Shown here: positions 16,148-21,383 of the stretch, piece by piece
Layout of the letters: every line of letters begins with the position of its first letter
Position numbering within the stretch: the stretch's first letter is position 1
IMG/VR virus record: IMGVR_UViG_3300028571_000133
Coordinates: 1-22,585 of that record
DNA: 22,585 nt
DNA from: a virus
Strand: one strand, 5' to 3'
Notes under the pieces: model-generated
Database searches by the model: none
The model's input: only the letters and a program-made list of their open reading frames with translations
Told to the model about the DNA's origin: nothing
Position numbers and translations under genes: made by a program

Positions 16148-17225
16148 AGTAGATAGTTTTTCCTTTAACGGGTATGAGTCCATAGCATTTGTCGAAAAGA
16201 TCCATCGAGGAGAATATTTTGTCAGATGGGGTCTTGATAATATGGAGGTGGAGAGATGGTATCTCTATGCTATGGACGCATCACCTGTTCATAGTGCGGC
16301 TATTCAATCAAAGGTTGATAACGCATCGGGTAGAGGATTTACCAACGATTACAAGATAAATAACAAACAATATCTCAACGATGTTCTAAAACAGATGTTT
16401 TGGGAGTTTATCGTTAGTGGTAATCTATTTTTGGAGATTATTTGGAAGAACGATCGTAGTCAGGGGATATCAGGGTTCAAGGTAATCCCATCCAAGTTTA
16501 TGAGGGCTAAGGCTCCTGACAATGCCGAACTAACAACCGATTCTTGGTTGTTCTGTAGGGATTGGGCAAATTGGAAGCGTGCTGGTATGGTTGAGTTCAA
16601 AGAGTTCAATCCAAATGATTATGAGAACAGGCAGATTCTACATCTCAAACAATACTCACCTGGTTACCTATTTTATGGTGTCCCTACTTATCTTTCATCA
16701 CTTTTAGATATCAGACTATCAAAAGCTATTTCTGAGTACAACCTGGCTAATATTCTCAACGGAGCATCCCCATCACTGTGGGTGCATCTACCACAAGCTC
16801 CTGATTCACAAAATGAACAGGAAGACATCCTTCGTAGGTTAGAGGACAGATATCGTGGAGCACAGAACGCAGGTCGTATCGTGGTATCCTATGGAGACCC
16901 TGGTGAGAAACCTGAGATAACACAGATACAACAGACATTACAATCGGGTATGTTCAGTGAGATCTTCGGACTTGTTAGGGAGAACATTTTATCAGGTCAT
17001 AAGATCCCTGACCCTTCTATCTTGGGATTACCATCACCGACTGGTTTTTCTTCACAAGCGGAGCAGCTTACCACAGCCTTCAATCTGTTTATGAACACGA
17101 CCATATTCCCATTACAGGACTTTTTGATTCGTGAACTCAAACCAGTAATTCAGTTGATTTATCCTGATCAAGAGATTGAATTGAAAATAAAACAAAACAA
17201 AATCCTGAGCACCGATGATCTATAA
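16140..17225 (+). CDS. phage portal protein
   Basis: The portal forms the dodecameric DNA channel at one capsid vertex. This 361-aa protein has the expected features: MDASPVHSAAIQSKVDNASG near the N-terminus, a FWEFIVSGNLFLEII segment, IPSKFMRA, ILHLKQYSPGYLFYGVPTYL with a helix after it, and a C-terminal region with GHKIPDPSILGL then SSQAEQLTTAF. The 'Y-G-x-P-x-Y-L' and 'E-Q-x-x-x-A-F' elements are typical of HK97/PBSX-type portals. I chose the ATG at 16140, which overlaps the upstream stop by 8 bases, over an in-frame ATG at 16062 lying deep inside the previous gene. The length is on the short side for the family. Confidence 0.85.
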   Translation: MIKVDSFSFNGYESIAFVEKIHRGEYFVRWGLDNMEVERWYLYAMDASPVHSAAIQSKVDNASGRGFTNDYKINNKQYLNDVLKQMFWEFIVSGNLFLEIIWKNDRSQGISGFKVIPSKFMRAKAPDNAELTTDSWLFCRDWANWKRAGMVEFKEFNPNDYENRQILHLKQYSPGYLFYGVPTYLSSLLDIRLSKAISEYNLANILNGASPSLWVHLPQAPDSQNEQEDILRRLEDRYRGAQNAGRIVVSYGDPGEKPEITQIQQTLQSGMFSEIFGLVRENILSGHKIPDPSILGLPSPTGFSSQAEQLTTAFNLFMNTTIFPLQDFLIRELKPVIQLIYPDQEIELKIKQNKILSTDDL

Positions 17226-17865
17226 TGTTTTACTAATCACCGAACAACTTTTAAAGCAGAGTTCGCCGATCAACGACAATGTTGATACCAGTGAGCTTAG
17301 ATTTTCTATCAGTCAGGCACAGACAATCTTTATCCAAGAATCATTGGGAACAAACCTTTATCAGTTTATTTTGGAATTGGTAGAAAATGGTGATATTGAA
17401 TTACCACAATATATTCATTACAAGGAATTACTTAGAAACTTTATCCAACCGACCCTTATTAGTTTTGCTTATTATCTGGCATTGGATAATTTTTATTTAA
17501 AATTTATGAACATCGGGTTGGTTCAGAATAGATCAGAACAAGGTAACCCGATTGATATCAGAACCCTTACATATCTTAAGACAAACGCAAAGAACAACGC
17601 CGAGTTCAATGACAACTTACTTCGTCGTCATTTGGTATTCAACAATCAGAATTTCCCACAATACACCCTTACAACAAACAACGGACAGCTTATCCCCGAG
17701 TTCGGTGGAGCATTCAAGTCCTCTATGGTATTACCAAGTAATGGTAGATTCTCATCAAGAAATGGTTCAGGATTGAACTTGGGAAGTGGTGGTAGACATT
17801 CAGGTAGTAATTGGTATGGATGTCCAATTCCTTGGTGGTACGGTGGTACAGGATCAGGGGAGTAA
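17215..17865 (+). CDS. putative head-tail adaptor (connector) protein
   Basis: This 216-aa protein starts 11 bases before the portal stop, so it is translationally coupled. Residues 1-110 are helical, with ITEQLLKQSSPINDNVD, FSISQAQTIFIQESLGTNLY and IQPTLISFAYYLALDNFYLK. This 'A-Q-x-x-x-I-Q-x-x-L-G' pattern occurs in head-completion or adaptor proteins of Bacteroidota phages. The C-terminal 45 residues are unusually rich in Gly, Ser and Asn (LGSGGRHSGSNWYGC) and could be disordered. It ends where the reversed gene island begins; the two 3' ends overlap by 12 bases. Confidence 0.55.
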   Translation: MIYNVLLITEQLLKQSSPINDNVDTSELRFSISQAQTIFIQESLGTNLYQFILELVENGDIELPQYIHYKELLRNFIQPTLISFAYYLALDNFYLKFMNIGLVQNRSEQGNPIDIRTLTYLKTNAKNNAEFNDNLLRRHLVFNNQNFPQYTLTTNNGQLIPEFGGAFKSSMVLPSNGRFSSRNGSGLNLGSGGRHSGSNWYGCPIPWWYGGTGSGE

Positions 17866-18006
17866 GGTCATAGCCTTCTTAATCTTTTCCATCTTTCTTT
17901 TATAGATGTTGGCGTATCTCTTATTACGACCGACATATTGGAAATACATATAAAATGCGTCCCTGTAATCGGTATCTTTCATCAGGTCTTCGTATGTGGG
18001 CTTCAT
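17854..18006 (-). CDS. hypothetical 50-aa basic protein
   Basis: An open frame begins at the ATG at 18006 and ends at the TGA at 17854-17856. The 50-aa product starts MKPTYEDLMKDTDYRDAFY, is rich in Tyr, Lys and Arg, and ends in a basic helix (YKRKMEKIKKAM). It starts 5 bases after the 65-aa gene stop on the same strand, so it probably belongs to the same transcript. Its 3' end overlaps the adaptor gene on the opposite strand by 12 bases. Function unknown; the shape fits a small nucleic-acid- or protein-binding factor. Confidence 0.6.
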   Translation of the reverse strand: MKPTYEDLMKDTDYRDAFYMYFQYVGRNKRYANIYKRKMEKIKKAMTLLP

Positions 18007-18011
18007 CTTGA

Positions 18012-18209
18012 TTAGAGTTTATTTATTGGTTGGATATTAACTTCTACGATGGTAGTATAACCACCTGCTCTATTGGGGTAAGTTTCTTTTGTGTATTTAA
18101 ACAAATCACCATATTGGTTAATCATATTATGAAAACCTTTGATTTTGTGAGCGTGGATACACTTATCATTTTCCATAAGACGAAGGATAATATGATTTTT
18201 CTTTTTCAT
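18012..18209 (-). CDS. hypothetical 65-aa protein
   Basis: I do not recognise this protein. It begins MKKKNHIILRLMENDKCIHAHKIKG and contains AGGYTTIVEV near the end. The single base between its ATG (18209) and the upstream gene stop at 18211 suggests coupling to the 66-aa gene, whose promoter serves both. There is no membrane segment and no paired Cys motif. It is a member of the reversed small-gene island and probably an early or host-interaction protein by context. Confidence 0.6.
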   Translation of the reverse strand: MKKKNHIILRLMENDKCIHAHKIKGFHNMINQYGDLFKYTKETYPNRAGGYTTIVEVNIQPINKL

Positions 18210-18210
18210 T

Positions 18211-18411
18211 TTAGTTATGGGTTTTTTTTACTTGTAGGACTTGGAACAGAGCATCTTGGACTTCCAATCCCTGCTCTTTGAGAAAGTTGATTGTGTGGGT
18301 CAGGTCAGTATCATCGTTGATCTGCTCCTCGTTGGTATAACCAAAAATCTCCTTCAGTCGTGCGATTGTAGATTGTTTGTAGTTCTCTTTGATGTAGGTT
18401 GTGTTTTCCAT
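18211..18411 (-). CDS. hypothetical 66-aa helical protein
   Basis: The product starts MENTTYIKENYKQSTIARLKEIFGYTN, followed by an acidic linker (EEQINDDTDLTHT) and a second helix (INFLKEQGLEVQDALFQVLQ). Two helices joined by an acidic turn could be a small DNA- or protein-binding fold, but no known family is recognised. It lies just downstream of a clear promoter (18440-18471) whose -7 element and ACACCCTAAT box precede the ATG by an A-rich leader. It heads the transcript that also includes the 65-aa and 50-aa genes. Confidence 0.65.
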   Translation of the reverse strand: MENTTYIKENYKQSTIARLKEIFGYTNEEQINDDTDLTHTINFLKEQGLEVQDALFQVLQVKKTHN

Positions 18412-18439
18412 TTTGTTTATTGTTTTTTAGATTAGGGTG

Positions 18440-18471
18440 TAAAGATACTGAATTATTTTTGTTCTACCAAA
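18440..18471 (-). promoter_or_regulatory. Bacteroidota-type promoter P1 with downstream ACACCCTAAT box
   Basis: On the minus strand TTTG (18468-18471) is followed after exactly 20 bases by TATCTTTA (18440-18447). It lies inside the end of the 75-aa gene and drives the 66-aa gene. Directly after the -7 element comes CACCCTAATCTAAAAAAC, shared with the other two promoters of the set. Confidence 0.85.
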
Positions 18472-18680
18472 ACTTTTTTTCGTTGTTGAGTAAAGTAATC
18501 TCCATAATCAACTACCTGATTACCGATCTCGTCAAATTGTTCGTCAAACCAAGATACAGAACCTTCGTCCTCAATCCACTCATTTTCACCTATAAACTCG
18601 TGCCAGTCAAACTTACGCCACATAGCAGCCAACATAATAAGTTGAGTTTCGTTCAGGGTGATTTCTTTTTCTTGTTCCAT
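18453..18680 (-). CDS. hypothetical 75-aa acidic protein
   Basis: The product starts MEQEKEITLNETQLIMLAAMW, with Trp-rich and acidic blocks (KFDWHEFIGENEWIEDEGSV, then SWFDEQFDEIGNQVVDYGDY), and ends in a basic stretch (QQRKKVLVEQK). High acidity with several Trp residues is often seen in phage inhibitors that mimic DNA or bind host enzymes, but that is only a hint. It has its own promoter (18701-18732). Its end contains the upstream part of promoter P1, a compact layout. Confidence 0.65.
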   Translation of the reverse strand: MEQEKEITLNETQLIMLAAMWRKFDWHEFIGENEWIEDEGSVSWFDEQFDEIGNQVVDYGDYFTQQRKKVLVEQK

Positions 18681-18700
18681 TTTGTTTTTTTATTAGGGTG

Positions 18701-18732
18701 TAAAGTTAATGAATTATTTTGATACTACCAAA
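18701..18732 (-). promoter_or_regulatory. Bacteroidota-type promoter P2 with ACACCCTAAT box
   Basis: On the minus strand TTTG (18729-18732), 20 bases, then TAACTTTA (18701-18708), followed by CACCCTAATAAAAAAAC and the ATG of the 75-aa gene. It also lies in the 3' end of the gene before it, as P1 does. Confidence 0.85.
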
Positions 18733-18896
18733 CTAACTTCATCTTTATTTGCTGCGATAAGAGAAAAGAACGCAAGGGCTGATTTATCCATACGAACAAT
18801 ATACCCGTCAGTTGTGATTTCTTTTACTACGCCAGTTTTTCCTTTGATGCTTCCTTCGGTTGTGAAGATTACCTTGTCGTTGATTTGGATTGCCAT
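18714..18896 (-). CDS. small SH3/KOW-like protein
   Basis: This 60-aa product is a compact beta-rich protein: INDKVIFTTEGSIKGKTGVV, then KEITTDGYIVRMDKSA, then a late strand DEVSLVVSK. The 'D-x-V-x-F-x-x-x-G-x-x-K-G-K-T-G-x-V' start is like KOW or SH3-fold domains that bind RNA, DNA or partner proteins. It has its own promoter P3. The size is that of a single domain without extras. A role in transcription or translation control is possible, though only the fold is suggested by the sequence. Confidence 0.65.
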   Translation of the reverse strand: MAIQINDKVIFTTEGSIKGKTGVVKEITTDGYIVRMDKSALAFFSLIAANKDEVSLVVSK

Positions 18897-18923
18897 TTTG
18901 TTTCTTGTTTTTAGATTAGGGTG

Positions 18924-18955
18924 TAAAGATACAACAACGATTTAATCCCACCAAA
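18924..18955 (-). promoter_or_regulatory. Bacteroidota-type promoter P3 with ACACCCTAAT box
   Basis: On the minus strand TTTG (18952-18955), 20 bases, then TATCTTTA (18924-18931), followed by CACCCTAATCTAAAAAC and an A-rich leader to the ATG of the 60-aa gene. It lies between this gene and the divergent zinc-finger gene. Confidence 0.85.
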
Positions 18956-18977
18956 TATATTTTATATTTATTTTAGT

Positions 18978-19268
18978 ATGACTAATTCCAAAGGTGTTGA
19001 AATGGTAGGTAGGACTTGTTCCGTTTGTGGTGAAGAGTTCTTCTTAACAAGAAAAACAGGATTACGATGTAACCCGTGTATCTACAAACTCACAAAGGAC
19101 AACCACTGCAAAAAACTTGTTGACCAACAAGTGAATGGTCATAATGGTCGTCAGCACGATATAGATAGTGCGATAGACCTACTCACCAAACTCGGCTATG
19201 ATGTCTATCAAGATGTAAATGAGCAGTTCTTACAGAGAAGCAAAACAAAATACGGGATTACCTTTTAA
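18978..19268 (+). CDS. small zinc-finger protein
   Basis: This 96-aa product has TCSVCGEEFFLTRKTGLRCNPC, a CxxC...CxxC pair with 17 residues between (about residues 14-36), which should bind one zinc. The C-terminal half has AIDLLTKLGYDVYQDVNEQF and ends KTKYGITF. It is the only + gene within the reversed island and is divergent from the 60-aa gene. A second gene at 20136-20459 has the same layout: CxxC near the N-terminus, then LLxxLGY, then VxxQFxxK. Small zinc fingers like this are common in phage accessory regions; a DNA-binding or HNH-related role is possible, but no HNH catalytic motif is visible. Confidence 0.65.
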   Translation: MTNSKGVEMVGRTCSVCGEEFFLTRKTGLRCNPCIYKLTKDNHCKKLVDQQVNGHNGRQHDIDSAIDLLTKLGYDVYQDVNEQFLQRSKTKYGITF

Positions 19269-19273
19269 TAAAT

Positions 19274-19474
19274 CTACAACAATTTCTTTGTAAATTGAGC
19301 GTGAATAACTTTCAATACAATTAGTTCCTCTTCCATTTCTTTTTGATCTACAGGTACTTCTAATTGATCCTTTAGCATTTCTAATAGATGCTCATAAGCA
19401 GAAATCTCATCGTGAATCAACCTACTAATCATTTTGGTCTGAAGGGGTGTGAAGGTAAAGTTATGTAGTGCCAT
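19274..19474 (-). CDS. hypothetical 66-aa helical protein
   Basis: The product begins MALHNFTFTPLQTKMISRLI and is nearly all helix with an acidic centre (LKDQLEVPVDQKEMEEELIV). There are no Cys, no membrane segment and no recognised family. It ends 5 bases from the 3' end of the zinc-finger gene on the opposite strand. It lies 2 bases after the 73-aa gene on its own strand, so these two and the 50-aa gene upstream probably share the perfect-consensus promoter at 19852-19883. Confidence 0.6.
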   Translation of the reverse strand: MALHNFTFTPLQTKMISRLIHDEISAYEHLLEMLKDQLEVPVDQKEMEEELIVLKVIHAQFTKKLL

Positions 19475-19476
19475 TA

Positions 19477-19698
19477 TTATGGTTTTTTATATTCAGTTTG
19501 AATATGTATGTCAAGTTTCTCAAACTTGGCTACCATATCTTTTGAGTATCCATTTACCACAAAATCTTCAAGCATCGTGGTGGTGCGGATAAGGTCTAAC
19601 ATAGTTGGGCAGATATCACAAGCACCATAGTATTCAAGTGCTAATTTGATTTGTGATTGACGGATTATCTGTCGTTGGTTATCGGGGCGTGCGGTCAT
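19477..19698 (-). CDS. hypothetical 73-aa protein
   Basis: The product begins MTARPDNQRQIIRQSQIKLA, then LEYYGACDICPTMLDLIRTT and a helical end (YSKDMVAKFEKLDIHIQ). The Cys pair in ACDICP is close to a CxxC but has no partner. I chose the ATG at 19698 over a TTG at 19707 that would add three residues. The start lies inside the end of the overlapping 50-aa gene (20-base overlap). It is probably the second gene of the short transcript from 19852-19883. Function unknown. Confidence 0.6.
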   Translation of the reverse strand: MTARPDNQRQIIRQSQIKLALEYYGACDICPTMLDLIRTTTMLEDFVVNGYSKDMVAKFEKLDIHIQTEYKKP

Positions 19699-19831
19699 TG
19701 TTGTCAAAGGTTTTAGAAATTATGGTATCAACACTATCTGTCTCACAAAAGTGTAGGAGTTCAGTTAGTTCCCTTCTTTGTGATGATAATACTGGTAGGG
19801 TCATATACATCGTTTCTTTATTTCGTATCAT
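19679..19831 (-). CDS. hypothetical 50-aa protein at head of a short operon
   Basis: A frame from the ATG at 19831 to the TAA at 19679-19681 encodes 50 residues: MIRNKETMYMTLPVLSSQRR, then ELTELLHFCETDSVDTIISK and a basic end. Support comes from the perfect-consensus promoter that begins 21 bases upstream, with no other ATG before the next gene. It overlaps the 73-aa gene by 20 bases. An in-frame ATG at residue 8 or 10 could also serve. Function unknown; it is short and partly helical. Confidence 0.6.
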   Translation of the reverse strand: MIRNKETMYMTLPVLSSQRRELTELLHFCETDSVDTIISKTFDNNDRTPR

Positions 19832-19851
19832 AGTTTCTGAGTGTTGTTATA

Positions 19852-19883
19852 CAAATATAGTAATATAACTAATCAAAGTCAAA
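19852..19883 (-). promoter_or_regulatory. perfect-consensus Bacteroidota promoter
   Basis: On the minus strand TTTG (19880-19883) is followed after exactly 20 bases by TATATTTG (19852-19859), the full TAnnTTTG consensus. It lacks the ACACCCTAAT box of the P1-P3 set, so it is probably controlled differently. The 50-aa gene starts 21 bases downstream. Confidence 0.85.
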
Positions 19884-19901
19884 TTTCATTAACATTATTT
19901 T

Positions 19902-20129
19902 TCAGTGATTTGGTATTGTGGTTCCGTGTTGTAGGAATCTGTAGTAGAGTTCCTCACCCCGTGCGTGGTGTGGTGGAGGAACCTCTGCCCATCTTTTACC
20001 ATTTAGGATCTTGGTGATGTGTCCTCTTGAACAATCCATAACGGTTGATATAAATTTGTGGGTATGCCCATAGATACCAAAATGTTTGATGAGTTCAATA
20101 TCGTTTCTTGTAAATTTTTGTTTTGCCAT
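19902..20129 (-). CDS. small helix-turn-helix protein
   Basis: This 75-aa product begins MAKQKFTRNDIELIKHFGIY and continues with a second helical block GHTHKFISTVMDCSRGHITKI then LNGKRWAEVPPP (quoted in parts). The pattern 'I-x-x-[VM]-x-x-C-S-R-G-H-I-[TS]-K-I-L-x-G-K-R-W' is that of a helix-turn-helix followed by a basic wing, often found in phage regulators and homing-endonuclease accessory domains. It has no nuclease motif. It lies 6 bases after the 107-aa zinc-finger gene on the same strand, so it is in an operon with it. Confidence 0.65.
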   Translation of the reverse strand: MAKQKFTRNDIELIKHFGIYGHTHKFISTVMDCSRGHITKILNGKRWAEVPPPHHARGEELYYRFLQHGTTIPNH

Positions 20130-20135
20130 AGTTTT

Positions 20136-20459
20136 TTATAAGTTATGTTTTTTATTGAATTGTATATGAACTGGTTCTTTACCAGGTCCTATCTTGTATC
20201 CGAGTGTTTCAAGGAGCATCTGTGATTGGTGAAAGTGAGTTTCCTTCAAGGGGTCTAATTTCAAATAATCCATCTGTGGGTCATTATCTTTTTCTTTTCT
20301 GGTATAATGTATCTTACACTTGGTATCTATCCTAAAAGGACCTGTTTTGGAGGTGTAGAAGCTCTCATCGGGTTTATAAGTACCACAGATTCTACAGAAA
20401 TACTGCCAACCACTATCGGTGAGCATTCTCCGTTTTAGATATTTGTCAAATTCAGCCAT
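20136..20459 (-). CDS. zinc-finger protein with LGY / QF tail
   Basis: This 107-aa product has WQYFCRICGTYKPDESFYTS (CxxC near residues 22-25) and a third Cys in KCKIHYTRK, so a zinc finger of the C-x2-C type with a distant Cys/His pair is plausible. A C-terminal block reads QSQMLLETLGYKIGPG then VHIQFNKKHNL. The layout parallels the 96-aa protein at 18978, which ends with LLTKLGYD and VNEQF. 'K-P-x-E-x-F-Y-x-x-K-x-G' loops occur in phage HNH-like zinc fingers, but no HNH residues are seen. It leads the operon with the helix-turn-helix gene downstream; its promoter is not clear. Confidence 0.6.
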   Translation of the reverse strand: MAEFDKYLKRRMLTDSGWQYFCRICGTYKPDESFYTSKTGPFRIDTKCKIHYTRKEKDNDPQMDYLKLDPLKETHFHQSQMLLETLGYKIGPGKEPVHIQFNKKHNL

Positions 20460-20524
20460 ATCAAATAAATATATGGAAATGTATAAAAATCACAATACAT
20501 AAGTATATTATATAAAAAAACATT

Positions 20525-20665
20525 ATGCGAACAGATAACAAAAAAAGTATTTTAATTGATAAAGACCTTCATCACGATTTTAAGGTATATTGTGTAAAAC
20601 AGGGATTACTGATGCACAAGGTAGTTGAGAAACTAATTGAAAACAAATTAGATTCCCCTTTTTAA
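20525..20665 (+). CDS. 46-aa ribbon-helix-helix DNA-binding protein
   Basis: A 46-aa frame begins at the ATG at 20525 and ends at TAA 20663-20665. It reads KKSILIDKDLHHDFKVYCVK, then QGLLMHKVVEKLIENKL. This is a ribbon-helix-helix pattern: a short beta strand (SILID), helix A (DLHHDFKVYCVKQG) and helix B (MHKVVEKLIENK), as in CopG and Arc-type repressors that act as dimers on operators. It is transcribed away from the reversed island, so it may regulate it. It lies 65 bases from the 107-aa gene start on the opposite strand. Confidence 0.7.
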   Translation: MRTDNKKSILIDKDLHHDFKVYCVKQGLLMHKVVEKLIENKLDSPF

Positions 20666-20715
20666 AATAAAAAACCCCCTTCGTAATATATGGCAGTATC
20701 AGGTGAAGGGGGGGT
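20665..20715 (-). terminator. leftward intrinsic terminator after the 56-aa membrane gene
   Basis: On the minus strand the arms CCCCCTTC (in 20705-20712) and GAAGGGGG (20675-20682) form an 8-bp stem with a 22-base loop, followed by a T-rich run (TTTTTTATTTT). It lies 59 bases after the 56-aa gene stop, which fits transcription to the left. The loop is longer than usual, so termination could be partial. Confidence 0.6.
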
Positions 20716-20773
20716 GTTGAATAACATCCAACTTTTTGTAAGTTATACCAATGGGTGCATTAGTATCTATGTT

Positions 20774-20944
20774 TTAAATATTATTCTTTTTCTTTGAAAA
20801 GAAAACATTTTTGATAATTAATATTACATTTAGTAAAATTGCTGTTGCAAGGGATAATGCTGTTAGGATCTCGATGTAGTCCATAACAACCATAGATAAT
20901 GATGTGGCGGTCATTACATTTGCTATGGTGGTGTCTTTAATCAT
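20774..20944 (-). CDS. 56-aa single-helix membrane protein (holin-like or morphogenesis-related)
   Basis: A minus-strand frame from the ATG at 20944 to the TAA at 20774-20776 encodes 56 residues. It reads MIKDTTIANVMTATSLSMVV, then DYIEILTALSLATAILLNVI and LIIKNVFFSKKKNNI. One hydrophobic helix (about residues 25-46) followed by a Lys-rich end fits a small inner-membrane protein with positive-inside orientation. An internal ATG at 20914 is in frame. A leftward terminator follows at 20665-20715. A + frame over the same stretch also looks hydrophobic (T-rich DNA); I prefer the minus one because of the terminator and positive-end layout. A holin-like role is possible, not shown. Confidence 0.5.
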   Translation of the reverse strand: MIKDTTIANVMTATSLSMVVMDYIEILTALSLATAILLNVILIIKNVFFSKKKNNI

Positions 20945-21098
20945 CCCTATAAGTATCTCAATTACTTTATCATATTATTTTTATTTTATTATTTCTTTTA
21001 TTAATTTCTATCTGATACTTATAATCTTAGATGTGATAAAGGGTTGGCTACTTGACCCTCACAGACAAGAAGGGATTATTAAATCACACTAGCTCCTT

Positions 21099-21343
21099 CC
21101 AAGGGACTTGTGAGCGTTGTGAGCCTCAAAAGACATTAGGTCTATAAGGTCAATCCACCCATCTCTACCAATAGAGTATTACTCTGGTGGGGGCAGGGGG
21201 GGACTTGATTTTCTAACCTAAAAGACAAATATCCCTTCTTGGAAAACAAGTATATAAAGACATATACACTCACCTACCAAGTCCCTAACTTAGAAGAAGG
21301 TGAGAGTATTAGAACCCATAGGAGTAACACTATGGGTTTTTTT
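21099..21343 (+). ncRNA. candidate structured non-coding RNA ending in an intrinsic terminator
   Basis: No convincing gene is present, yet inverted repeats are dense. AGGGACTTG (21102-21110) can pair with CAAGTCCCT (21278-21286), extended by GTGAG (21110-21114) with CTCAC (21269-21273) across a short bulge. Inside this, CCACC (21155-21159) pairs with GGTGG (21186-21190), AGAGT (21173-21177) with ACTCT (21181-21185), and GTATAT (21250-21255) with ATATAC (21262-21267). The + strand ends in a strong terminator (21313-21343). A second copy of GGGACTTG (21200-21207) could compete for the same partner. No family is recognised and no promoter was found. A DNA-level role such as a packaging site is the alternative. 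Confidence 0.35.
21313..21343 (+). terminator. rightward intrinsic terminator before the packaging genes
   Basis: Arms AACCCATAG (21313-21321) and CTATGGGTT (21330-21338) form a perfect 9-bp stem with an 8-base loop (GAGTAACA), followed by seven T. It lies 40 bases before the ATG at 21384. No certain gene upstream on this strand uses it, which supports an untranslated transcript. Confidence 0.85.
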
Positions 21344-21383
21344 ATTTAACTTAATGTATTTATTGTTATATTTATTCTATATA

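Noticed and set aside
18030-18722. Several + frames of 60-107 aa across the reversed island
   Set aside because: Their products are Phe/Val/Leu-rich shadows of the minus genes; the promoters found in this stretch are on the minus strand.
19699-19707. TTG start three codons before the 73-aa gene ATG
   Set aside because: TTG is a rare start and an ATG follows within three codons.
20904-21092. A + strand frame with GTG start encoding a hydrophobic 62-aa protein with two helices
   Set aside because: It overlaps the start of the minus membrane gene; its hydrophobicity follows from T-rich DNA; it has a GTG start without a signal. The minus frame has an ATG, a positive-end layout and a terminator behind it. 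Not excluded.
21099-21343. tRNA or known riboswitch in the gene-free segment
   Set aside because: No cloverleaf with a T-loop (GTTCRA) or CCA end and no riboswitch core that I recognise was found.
21300-21383. GTG-started extension of the 79-aa gene
   Set aside because: It would run through the intrinsic terminator at 21313-21343 and give a hydrophobic leader from T-rich DNA; the ATG at 21384 follows an A/T-rich leader as usual for this genome.
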